From the NCBI GenBank assembly GCA_011033025.1, contig WFMF01000260.1:1-64000 (forward strand): a DNA stretch of 64,000 nt. The letters run 5' to 3'. The notes beneath the pieces were generated by a model. That model saw only the letters and a list, made by a program, of their open reading frames with translations, did no database searches and was not told the origin of the DNA. A program made the position numbers and the translations under genes. The stretch comes from Beroe forskalii (taxonomy: Eukaryota; Ctenophora; Nuda; Beroida; Beroidae). This document shows, piece by piece, positions 1 to 11,400 of the stretch. Within the stretch, counting starts at the first letter, position 1. Each line of letters opens with the position of its first letter.

Positions 1-1000
1 TTTTTGGACGCTGCTAGAATTAATTATGAATTTTTGAATATTTAATTGCTAATTTTCGTCAAGAAGAAAAATTATTTTAAACGAGCTTTTCTACCAATGA
101 TTTGTACCTATTTAGAATTTTTGACGGTAAAACTGTAATTTTGGACGCTGCTAAATTAATTATGAATTTTGAATATTTAATTGCTAATTTTCGTCAAGAA
201 GAAAAAATTATTTTAAACGAGCTTTCTACCAATGTTTGTACCTATTTTTAGAATTTTGACGGTAAAACTGTATTTTGGACGCTGCTAGAATTAATTATGA
301 ATTTTGAATATTAATTGCTAATTTTCGTCAAGAAGAAAAAAATTATTTTTAAACGAGCTTTCTATCAATTTGTGTACCTATTTTTAGAATTTTTGACGGT
401 AAAACTGTAATTTTTGGACGCTGCTAAAATTAATTATGAATTTTTGAATATTTAATTGCTAATTTTCGTCAAGAAGAAAATTATTTTTAAACGAGCTTTC
501 TACCAATGATTTGTACCTATTTTTAAATTTTGACGGTAAAACTGTAATTTTGGACGCTGCTAGAATTAATTATGAATTTTGAATATTAAATTGCTAATTT
601 TCGTCAAGAAGAAAAATTATTTTAAACGAGCTTTCTACCAATGATTTGTACCTATTTTTAGATTTTTTGACGGTAAAACTGTAATTTTTGGACGCTGCTA
701 GAATTAATTATGAATTTTGAATATTAAATTGCTAATTTTCGTCAAGAAGAAAAAATTATTTTTAAACGAGCTTTCTACCAATGATTTGTACCTATTTTTA
801 GAATTTTTTGACGGTAAAACTGTAATTTTTGGACGCTGCTAGAATTAATTATGAATTTTTGAATATTTAATTGCTAATTTTCGTCAAGAAGAAAAAATTA
901 TTTTTAAACGAGCTTTCTGCCAATGATTTGTACCTATTTTTAGAATTTTTTGACGGTAAAACTGTAATTTTTGGACGCTGCTAGAATTAATTATGAATTT
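1..1000. repeat. Satellite array, about 137-bp monomer
   Basis: About seven and a half head-to-tail copies of an AT-rich monomer, running off the left edge. Each copy carries the landmarks ggacgctgcta, ttttcgtcaagaagaa, aaacgagctttct and gacggtaaaactgta in that order; ggacgctgcta recurs near 6, 144, 280, 417, 553, 692, 830 and 973. Copies differ mainly in the length of A and T runs and by a few substitutions, so the array is young or homogenised. The last copy degrades after about 1000. No ORF of note. Confidence 0.95.
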
Positions 1001-1099
1001 TTTAATAATTGATTTGTATTTTTCGAATTGAAGGAAAAATGATTTTAACCTGAAAGTATTCTTAAAAAATAGAATTAAAAAAGTAGAACTAAATCCAAT

Positions 1100-1215
1100 T
1101 GAGCCTCTACCTAGTACCTAGTAGTCACTGCCTAGTCACTGCCTAGTCACTGCCTAGTGACTGCTAGCTGGTGAGTCACTGCCTAGTCACTGCCTAGTGA
1201 CTGCTAGGTGGTGAC
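1100..1215. repeat. Short tandem repeat of cctagtcactg units
   Basis: The unit cctagtcactg and its near-complement cctagtgactgctag alternate several times, so the tract is both tandem and locally self-complementary. It sits just after the end of the satellite array. Simple repeat, no coding potential. Confidence 0.8.
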
Positions 1216-1798
1216 TTACATTGCATACGGGCCATTGTATATTTAACTTACAATGTTTTGTGATATGGTGCTGATTTTAATTGCTAATGTCAATGACAAT
1301 TGATCAATTTTTGTTGTGATTTATATTTTTTCAGTTCATGGTTTATCTTTAAATACCTTTAATCTTAAAATGGGTTACTTTAATTTTTTATAATTTTGTT
1401 CTGTATGTGATGTAATTTTGAGAAGTAGGTTTTTAATTAATTTATTGATTGATTTCTTGATTGGTTAATTAAGGTAATGCATCATTGCATAATGCTATAA
1501 TTGTACTGAGATTTTGTAAACTTTTAAATGTTGATCTTCTTTATGCTCCAAATCATGATCCTGTGACCTGTATTTCTGAGAAAATTGTTTTATAATTTTC
1601 TGCATTAATTTTAATGTGATTAGATAATGAAACTGAGTAGTTACTGCACTGAAAGTTAAAAATTTAAAATCCTTGGGGTTGAATGCGCATCAGTTTGATG
1701 ATTGAAATTGTGCAGGTAATTCTTTCCAAATCACTCAAATCACGAATGCTACAATTATATTTAGGTCTTGTGATGCAAGATATTATATGACCAAATAT

Positions 1799-3950
1799 CA
1801 TATCGTCACCTTCAAATCAAAAGGTGATAACTTGAAAAGTATAGTTTTGAGATAATCGAAAAAAACTGATTTTCTTCAAAACTAATGGCCAAATTTTCTC
1901 AAGTTTTGGTTTCCTAAATAGTATGAAATAATGTAGTATGATCAGATAATGTTTTCCTCACTCCCGATGTCCACCTAATTAATTACAATTAATTAATTAC
2001 CTGAAAATTGACAGTTATCACCTTTTGGTCGAAACTTTAATTTACAAAAATAATTTGAAGAGGTGATATCTCTAATTATAACCTTTTGAATTACTTTTCT
2101 CATACTAAAAACAGCAGTATCATAAATTACATTGAGTTATCACCTTATTAAATTCCATTTCAAGATATCAAAATGTTCTTGAATTATTTCAAAACTGATA
2201 TTTGAAGACGCCATCCTTTTTATTCTCTTCGGTTCTTATTTTTATTTTCAAAAAACAATAAAATTATAAAAGTTTCATGAAATTTAACATCATTACGAAA
2301 TTTCACGATTTTTTAGCGCCTCTGTAGTGATTTTAATAAGGAAACAAAATCAAGCTCTATTATCATTTAGCCTCTTTTATGATACTGTTCACAACTATTT
2401 TGCACCCTAAAAGTTTAAGTTTCAAAATCAAATTGTGGCTGCTATCTAGCTATTTGTGAGTTCATCAAACTACTTTTCAGTAGTACTATGTACCATACTA
2501 GCATAAAGCATTGACATGTCTGCTTAAATTGCAAACTATTCAGAAAGTATGGAAGTAGAAACACTAAACACCATTTAAATCAATATCATCATGTCTTGAG
2601 CAAACTCCGTGCTTCATTGAGGATTAACACAGTCCTTTATCAGTCACAAAAATACCACTTACAATTTACATCACAGTTTTACTCATTACTTTGTTTTTTT
2701 GTGAAGAATGGCCAGAAATTAAGACAATTTTTATTTAACAAACTGACAACCATAGGCATAAAATCGTATGTTTTTTCGGTCAGATATGTGGTTCTTATCA
2801 TGGTTAATAAATGACCTGTATACCATCCAATGGTGTCAATTAGATTTTGGCCGAAGTTGGCCCCGTTGTTAGATTTTTTGATTAATGCAAAGTCTATTAA
2901 TATTTTACATTTTTGTTTTTGTGATGATGATGAAGAAATTCAAAATGATCTCGACTTGATTACTGGAAATACTATTGCTCCTCATCAAATCCACGCTTTA
3001 TGATACCACTGTATCTTATTATTACAACCTATATGCCATTCCAATTGATTAAATCAGAAAAGAATCCTCAAATCAGCTTAATCATCCATTCATCCTAGAA
3101 ATGAAATCGTTGCTTCTTGAATTTCCTATTAGTAATTTCTAACTTGCAGATTCCAAATAAGGCAAAAAATATTTGAGTAATAGAGGTTAGAGCAATAGTA
3201 CCCTAATCATCAATCACTACATTGTTCACAGGTACTCAATTTTAAAACAGATGGGTGACACAATAATGGAAATAATTTGGGAATTGCATAACTATGTCAT
3301 ACACCAATTTGTCAAAAATGAACTGTTGGCACTGAAAAGTAATGTTTCACCTCGATACTTCTGTATATTGTTGCTGGTCAATGCTCACGAAAGCATGTCA
3401 ATAAAAAACTTCCATATACTGTTAGTACCTACTATGAAATTACTATCATAGGTATTTTAGATTTCCTAGACAACTCTTTGATACAACAGAGGCCCATTAT
3501 AGTACTTAATAAAACATTCTTACAATTTCTTATTTCTCAAATTGAGAACCCTAAATATGAAAAATTTCTTTCAAACTTGGTTTATAACTCAAGTTATAAC
3601 CTTTCGAAAATTAATAGAAAAAAGCAAACAATCTTTCAAAAATAGGGTTATAACTGGAGTTATAACTTTTTTCGGAATTTTGGACTGTTTTATTTTTTAC
3701 CAAAAGGTGATATGTTGAGTTATAGCCCTAGAAAATTTATTTTATTATTTCAAATTATTTTTAGGAGGTAATAACTCGGGTTATAACTTTTGGCAAACTT
3801 TCTAAAAAAAAAATTTTGTTGCTGATTTTGCTCAAATCACTTCAAAATTTCACTCACGGGTGCGCAATGAGATTCTGAATCACTTGGTAAGGTTTTTTTG
3901 AAAAGGTGATAACTCGAGTTATCACCTTTTGATTTGAAGGTGACGATATG
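1799..3950. mobile_element. Non-autonomous DNA transposon with long terminal inverted repeats
   Basis: The left end reads catatcgtcaccttcaaatc followed by aaaaggtgataact (from 1799); the right end is its reverse complement (agttatcacctttt, then gatttgaaggtgacgatatg, ending at 3950), giving an almost perfect 34-bp terminal inverted repeat. The interior holds many internal variants of gataactcgagttatc and ggttataac (about 2010-2040, 3590-3680, 3720-3800), so subterminal sequence has been amplified. I see no transposase, so this looks like a MITE-type derivative. I could not assign a clear target-site duplication or superfamily. Open frames at 2596 and 3251 are short and look like chance. Confidence 0.75.
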
Positions 3951-4517
3951 CAATGTTTATAAAGACGAGATAATTGATAATTACTCTTGAATATAAATAA
4001 ATTTCCTCTTAAATCATTTATTTAATGCTCCATTCTGTTTAGGATGCAGGGGGCCGCCTCCAGCCTGTCATAACAACATGCTCCTTCTTTCCAGAAATAC
4101 TCAGCAGTTCTAAATGATGATCATATTATTATTAATATTACAGGTAAAGTTACAAACTAATTAATAAATTTTCAATGCATCAGTTCTTCCATCAATGTGG
4201 CTACCTTAGTGCCCCTTATTTGCTTATGTAACTAGAAATCAATTTCACTATTTTTGAGTCATTGGTTCCACCAGCAGTGCCCAGAATTAGCATAGACTGT
4301 GAAATATTCCTTTGCCAAATTCATAAAAATTTCATTATTAACCAGTCAAAATTTGTAAATTTAATATCTATGATTTTAACCCATTTCCAAATAGATGTAT
4401 GGATATTTGATATTTCATGATGTCTTGATGGTTATAGTAAATCATACAATGGTATTTTCAACTTTTCAAGAAACTCTTTGAAAGTTTGAAGTTGAAACCA
4501 ATCATATGTCATTTCAG

Positions 4518-5490
4518 ATTGTATCAGCTACTCTGTCTGCAGTTCAGATAGTATCCTTGAAAAGTTTTCAGACATCAGCACTTCCTATAATGCTACACAG
4601 ATCGGTCAATCAGCGGGTGGTGTGCCAATCAACCATGTGACAGTATCAGAGAGAGTGACTCATCAAAGCCCCGTGTTGGCATTATTTGTAACGTTGCTGG
4701 CAACTCATTGACCACTGTTAACTTTTGCATGAGCTTCATTAACGATGCTCTGATTCAGAAGAATTTAAATCCTACGTTATCAAAAAATGTCCATGTTGTT
4801 CCTACTTTGAATGTTGATGGTTTAGCGACAGCATTTGTAAACCAACGAATGCTAACGAAAAATGCTAATGATATCGATCTCAACCATGCGTTTCCGAACT
4901 TAAGATCTAACAGTGATTACGATAAAAACTAAAATGAGCCAGAAGTAAACTCCATAATTGATTTCCTTGAGAAAGAACAGTTCCAAGCGGTGATCATCAT
5001 CGGTGACAACCAAATCAGACTAACTTTTCCCTTACCACACTCTCGACAAACATGAAGGAATCATCGATGACAAGGTTCACCGTGAAACCAGCAAGGCAGC
5101 GTGGGCTCGCAACCCCGAAGCTAGCTAGCTCGGGGTGCAGTGTGGGTGTGGGGCAAGGATCCAAGGTAGCGCCCTCTGATGCCGGGGGCTCTCTCGAGGA
5201 CTACATATATCTGAAGTACAGCATCCTCACTTTCCACCTGGATATCTCCTGTTCAAGGGACGCCTCCACTGATGCGTACAGTGAGAATAAGGACGTGTTA
5301 CTGGAGCTGATTAGTGCAGCAGACAAGGGCCTGCATGGCCAGGTCGTGACACCTGATGGTACTGGCGTGGTGGGGGCTAGTGTCACTGCTGTCGAGAGTC
5401 AAGGAGTCAAACACACCACTTACTCCAGAGATGGGGGTTACTTCTGGATTCCACTTTCTCCTCAAACTTACGACATTGAGATATCATATG
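4518..5490 (+). pseudogene. Decayed first carboxypeptidase domain of the CPD-like gene
   Basis: After an acceptor at 4517 the sequence reads LEKFSDISTSYNATQIGQS, a normal start for an N/E carboxypeptidase domain. The frame changes near 4665, then gives VGIICNVAGN where HGNE is expected and IDLNHAFPNL where DLNRNFP is expected. A stop follows at about 4930, and further frame changes lie between about 5040 and 5150. The second half is open again: DYIYL, LDISC, the linker ADKGLHGQVVTPDGTGVVGA and a transthyretin-like core (RDGGYFWIPLSPQTYDIEI), with a good donor gtgagt at 5491 in phase with the exon at 6730. So the catalytic half is dead and the accessory half may still be spliced in. Sequencing error could explain one lesion, but not the missing zinc and substrate motifs. 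Confidence 0.75.
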
Positions 5491-8400
5491 GTGAGTACTA
5501 GATAAGTGTAGTTTATAAGCTTGTAGTGCACAGTGTCCTTGCTGTTAGGATTTCTATGATTTAAAAATATGATAACGGTGGCTTTCTAATCCTTTCTGAT
5601 GCATACAACTCTCTACTATGTACCTCCTAAACCGTGGAAGACATAATACATTATTCTTACTTTGATCCCACTATTGTCACACAAACGAATGCCAACCGAT
5701 GTATTGCATTGTGTTGAACCGTGACCATAAGTGACATTGTGCTCTTTTTCACCAACCACAGATTTCATTGTACACAATGGCAGCGTTATAGAACACTGTT
5801 GTACCAGACAGTGGGCACTCACTAGTCACTAATACACTTGCACTGCAGTGCACAATGCACATGTACTCATGTGAGCACCTCTGCACCAAGTTTATAATTG
5901 AATGCCGCGTTTTGATATTAAATTACTCAAAAACACAGAGACATGAGTTGTCCGAATCACTGAAACTTTGTACTTTTTTTTGTAGATTAAAATAATCTCT
6001 CACAACTTCACAACAATAATCTCTTGCATCGGGTTCACTGTTTGGTTCCCGTTCCAAATTATTCTTCAAATTTTATCATCAAGATTCAAGTTACAAAATT
6101 TCTTATTGAATTACTCAAATGCGATTATAATTTTCACTACTAAGTAATAATTGGTATTATTATTAATATTACAAAAGCGCGTACAGGCTACATGTATTTT
6201 AATCTACAAACTACAGTACAGAAGTGCTGTAGTTTGGACCGTGCATATCTCAGGGTTAGAAAGGTAAGTGTAACATAAAATGAACCAATATATGACAATG
6301 TGCAAAGTGCATTCATAGATAACGTAGCTATGCAAGGTCATTTCATATGTATTTATGTAATATCATTCCGATAAATCATGCTTAAACGATTATATGATTT
6401 TTAATAATAATTTAAAGCCTGAAAGTGAAGGTTAGTGCTCTAGGGCTAACATGGGTCATCAGTTGGGCAAGGGTGTATAAATTTTACATTGCTTGTTCGA
6501 CTGACTGAACGAGCGTTGAGTGTACTAACAGTGTAACAGTGAAAAGGGATCTTGTGTCAAGTTATCACATTGGAATGGAAAATGTGTCCCTTAAGTTTCT
6601 AAGCATGCATTGAGAATTTTACCCCCTTAAAGATGGAGCATTTGGGTTATTTTAACAATGATTAAAGTCAAAACTCGAAAGTGCTCACGTGAATTTCTGT
6701 TAGAAATCATAATGATCAATGTCCCACAGGTTCTTACAGTGACGTATCAGTGCCCTCACTAGCAGTAGCAGAACGTACTCAGCTACCAGTAACTGTTCTG
6801 GGAGACCTGAGCCACCCGCCCAACCAACACGAGAATTACAGAACCATGAACAGGACCCTGAATGAGATACACCAGCAGTACCCGGACATTACTCGGCTTT
6901 ATAGGTAACTCAGCTATACACTATACATTGTACATTATACATATACAAGTACATTATTTACATTATAGGTGCTATTATACAAGTACATTATGTACACTGA
7001 TCAATTATACCGTGATACATCAGCCTGCAGTACCCGGACATCACTCGGCTATACAGGAACAACCCAGCTATATTCTATACATTGTACAAGTACAGAAGTA
7101 CACGATTATACATCACTCGGCTATACATCACTCGGCTATACAGGAACAACCCAACTATACTCTATACATTGTACAAGTACAGAAGTACACGATTATACAC
7201 TAATCAATTACACAGAATATGGAAAATTACCGATTAACTGTTTCATTTGGAGTAAGATGGGCTTGTTGGATATCAACATTGTTAAAAACTTCTTAATATG
7301 TTAATATAAAACTTCAGTACAGTAGTGTACTAATTAACATATTCTTTATTAACAAGCCGTAGTCTTTAACAAGCCAGTAGCCTTAACGAGCATCATGTGA
7401 AGATAGCACGTGTTAAAGAGGACACATCACCCCATGTCGACACTGTGTGGACGTGTAAACAATGCGGCGGTAAAGTAAGCATATAATTATGTTCCTGTAC
7501 AAAGGACCGTACGCGATTATTTATCAACTATAGGTTACCATCTTTACGATGTACAAATTTACCCTGTAGTCCTGCATTCGGTGTTCATGATCCGCACTAA
7601 AAATGTACAGGCTCACAATCTACTCATTATAAACTTCACTTTACTAATTAATTGTACTGTTATGCAATCTCTGTCGATCTATTGTATCTAATTGAGTATT
7701 GGTATAAGTACACTCCACAGACCACTGCCGATTGATCACTGTGCAGTAAATAAAATTCATACACCAGCCTTGACTGCTGCTCCTTTTAATGATATTGTTA
7801 TGTACTGGAGAGGTAGTACTGTGTACGTGGTGAGGAACTGAGGACTATGGAAGTAAAGAGAGAAGGCTAGAGACGAGAGTTTGAAGATCGACGCTTTGCC
7901 ATTTCAAATTTGTATTTAAATAAAGATTTAGAGTAACTCAGGCATGGGTTTCATTTAACAAATCAGATTTCTTCATTCTTGGTTCCCTGGTGAAACTAAT
8001 TGCCAGAGCTTCAAAGATCGCAACCATATATTATCATGAATTCAACCATATTATGAACTCATTTCAAGATTTGAAATAATACCCAGCTATCATCCCAGGA
8101 CTTTAAACCCCTGATCTTTATAGCATAGGTCAGAGCGTGGATAGAAGACAGTTGTTTGTGCTGGTGATTGGGAAGAACCCTGATGCCCATGTGCCTGGGG
8201 TACCGGAGTTTAAGTACATCGGTTAGTAGTGGTGGGCGTGTGTTGCTCTATTATACCCCGTTATATTGTAAATTATATCATTAGTGATGCGCCCTATACA
8301 CTGCTAAGAGTGGCTTTGTGTTCAATAAATTAGCAGCTATTGAGTGAAATTCCATGACAATTAACAAGAAGGCTGCGGATAGCTCAAACATCAATGTAGG

Positions 8401-11400
8401 CGCCGTAATTAATAGTAACCCCGCTGGTAAAACTCATTTCAAAATAAGTATGGAAAAATGGTTCCCGTGCATGGTACCCCTTTGTTACCATGGTATCCTC
8501 CTGCAGGTGACATGCCTTGTACCACTTGGTAACCATGACATTCTTCTGCAGGTAACATGCATGGTAACGAGGTGGTAAGCCGTTCTCTCCTCATCTCCCT
8601 CATCAAACTCCTGTGTCAGAACTACGGGGTAGACCCTCAGATAACCCACTACCTGTCCACAACCCGAGTACACATCCTGCCCTCCCTCAACCCAGACGGC
8701 TTTGAGAACTGCCATCCTTCCCTGGATAACAGCGACAACGCGGGCCGTCCTAACGCTCACTTTGTCGACCTGAACAGGAACTTCCCGAGCCGTCACGGCA
8801 ATAACGATGTCAAAAGAGAGCCAGAAACCTTGGCAGTGATAGAGTGGTTGAAGCAGCACCAGTTCGTACTGTCTGCTAACCTACACGGTGGCTCTCTGGT
8901 GGCTAACTACCCTTACGATGATACACAGCCTCAATCAAGTATTAACTTTAATTAGGCGTTGTTAACGCTTTTTAAAACAACACTAATCTAATAATAATGA
9001 TATACCTGAAATCATAATCCCTAACGATTAAAGTTTTGATTCCTGTCATAAGTGTCATAGAAACAAAGATCTAGCTTTATTGATTTAGTGCCTGACCTTA
9101 ATATGGTTATTATTCCCTAAACACCACGCCCCCTTCTCAATTGGTATGTACAGCCAGTGTCCTGGATGACGTCACGTTTAAGCACGTGAGCAAGGCATAC
9201 TCGTACCACCACGCTACCATGTACCAAGGACACGAGTGCAGTACGGACGGTAGTGTTGTGTTTGAGGATGGTATCACCAATGGGAACAAGTGGTACCCTG
9301 TTCTGGGGGGCATGCAGGTACCCAAATCCGTACAATTAGTCCTACATATTCATTATTCAAAGAAATAAAGAAGTTTAGCAACAACACTAAATGTCTGATT
9401 ATCAAAATATGACTTAACTTATTACGCACTATTACAACTGCAAATCAGACGACACGTGATATCCCACCCTTCATCACACCACGTGACAATCCCTCAGGAC
9501 TATAACTACGTGTATGCGGACTGCTTTGAGATAACCATTGAGGTGGGGTGTCTCAAGTATCCTGAGGCTTACCAACTGCCTGACTTCTGGAGTGATAACC
9601 GGGCTGCCCTGCTCCACTTCATGTACCAAGTTCACCAGGGTCTAGCGGGATTCGTTACAGACTCTAACGGTCAGGTGGGTCAATGGAAGTGGAGTCACAT
9701 TCGTGTGAATTCTAGCTGCTAGAAATGCAGATTATTGTACTGATAACAGTTTTAGCCAAGTAATTATGAATTTCACCGAATTTCTACTCTCATACTTAGC
9801 TAATATGTTTTGGCAATTTGCCAATATTCTATGTTGCTGTAATGTTGCCGATGACTCTTTCTTCAATTCTAGATTTGGCCCCTTTACAACACTAGCAAAA
9901 TCCTATTGAAACACGGACGAGGTAGCAGTTTCTTTGTTTTTCCTTGCTTCCTTTCATCATGATGCAGTAATAGCTGTCTTTGTCAATTGTCACAGACAGC
10001 TATTACTGCATTGATGTCCCGTGAACAATGAACTCCTCATTTCGCTATATTCCCATGAACGAGAAAATCAGTAACAACATCTGTAAATGATGTAGAATTG
10101 TATGGGAGAATTTGAAATTGAGTAGGAGCCACATAATTGCTGATGTCAATCTACGCACACATTGACACGTATGAAACAAGAGTGAGATTATTGCCGATAT
10201 AGTAGAACAGTGAACATGTCACATGGTTTCTTCCTGTGCGTGGCCTGACATCTCAGCATCTCGTCACATGACACGCACACGTGGAATGGACAGATTAGCG
10301 TCATTTGTTGACTGACATACAGAATGATTATGACACAATCTCAATTATAATGTGTATATTCTGACCTTGTGATGTGTACAGTTTACATGAAACGGACTGT
10401 AGATCATCAGCCGAATAACATACGAAGTTTTAAAACGTCAAACAACATTGTCTTGAATAACTGGAGTGTTGTAAACTGGCATGAAATATTTGAGTGACGT
10501 GGCGAAGAAGTCTTTACTCGGCGGTGTTGTTGTCCATTGTGAATTTTGTACTGACAAAAATACTCCAATAAATGTGATTGTTGTCTTAAAAGTGTGCAGA
10601 AAATTAGAAGTGTTCTTAGAGTTTGAATTTAAACAAAATTTCAAATTCTCCGAATAATTCTAAGTTTCCCATTTCAGACGGTAGATGGAGCTGAGATACA
10701 CGTGTTGGGTATCTCTAAGACAGTGAAGTCTGGTGAAGATGGGGACTACTGGCGCCTCCTTGCCCCTGGACAGTACCAAGTGTGGTGTACCAAGGAAGTA
10801 GGAGATGTCCCCTCCAAGAAGAGGGACACTAGGAGGGACACTGGGGTCATGAAGTCGCGTGTAGTGGAGATAGAGGTGGGGGAGGGGCGGGTGGAGTACA
10901 ACTTCACTCTCTACCAGGAGGAAGCACAGTGGAATGAGACGGAGCACTACATCTACAAGGAGGAGGTCCTAGAGAAGGAGGAGGTCGAGAGACTTGTAAG
11001 TTGGGGATATAATAGCACTGTGTGTTGATTCACTTCCTGGGGAATTTAGATGAACATTGATGTTCAAAGCCTTTGGAGCAAAATTAAGTGCTGAAATCAT
11101 AGAAATATTCGGAATTATCAGACCTTGAGAATGATTCTTTTTCAGGTAAACATATCGAGTAAGATAATAATGATGTCTGATGAGGAGCGGTTGGAAGGCG
11201 TCAAGGTGTCCTTTGTGAAGTACGACAGCGAGGAGCCAGTAGCTGAAGCCATCTCCTGCTTCATTAATGGGGAGAAAGTGAAGGAAGTGATCGGGACCAC
11301 TGCCTCTCTTCTCATCGACATGCCCTCTACCGTAGAGTTCCGCAGTGAGTCCTTCTACCGGGCTACCAGGTTCCTCAAACAGTCTGACAAGAGCGTCAAA

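Noticed and set aside
6862-7304. Two open frames of about 110 codons with repeated Tyr/Thr/Ser peptides
   Set aside because: Produced by tandem copies of a CPD exon edge in the intron.
8485-8859. Minus-strand frame of 124 codons
   Set aside because: Antisense of a CPD exon that carries clear carboxypeptidase motifs on the plus strand.
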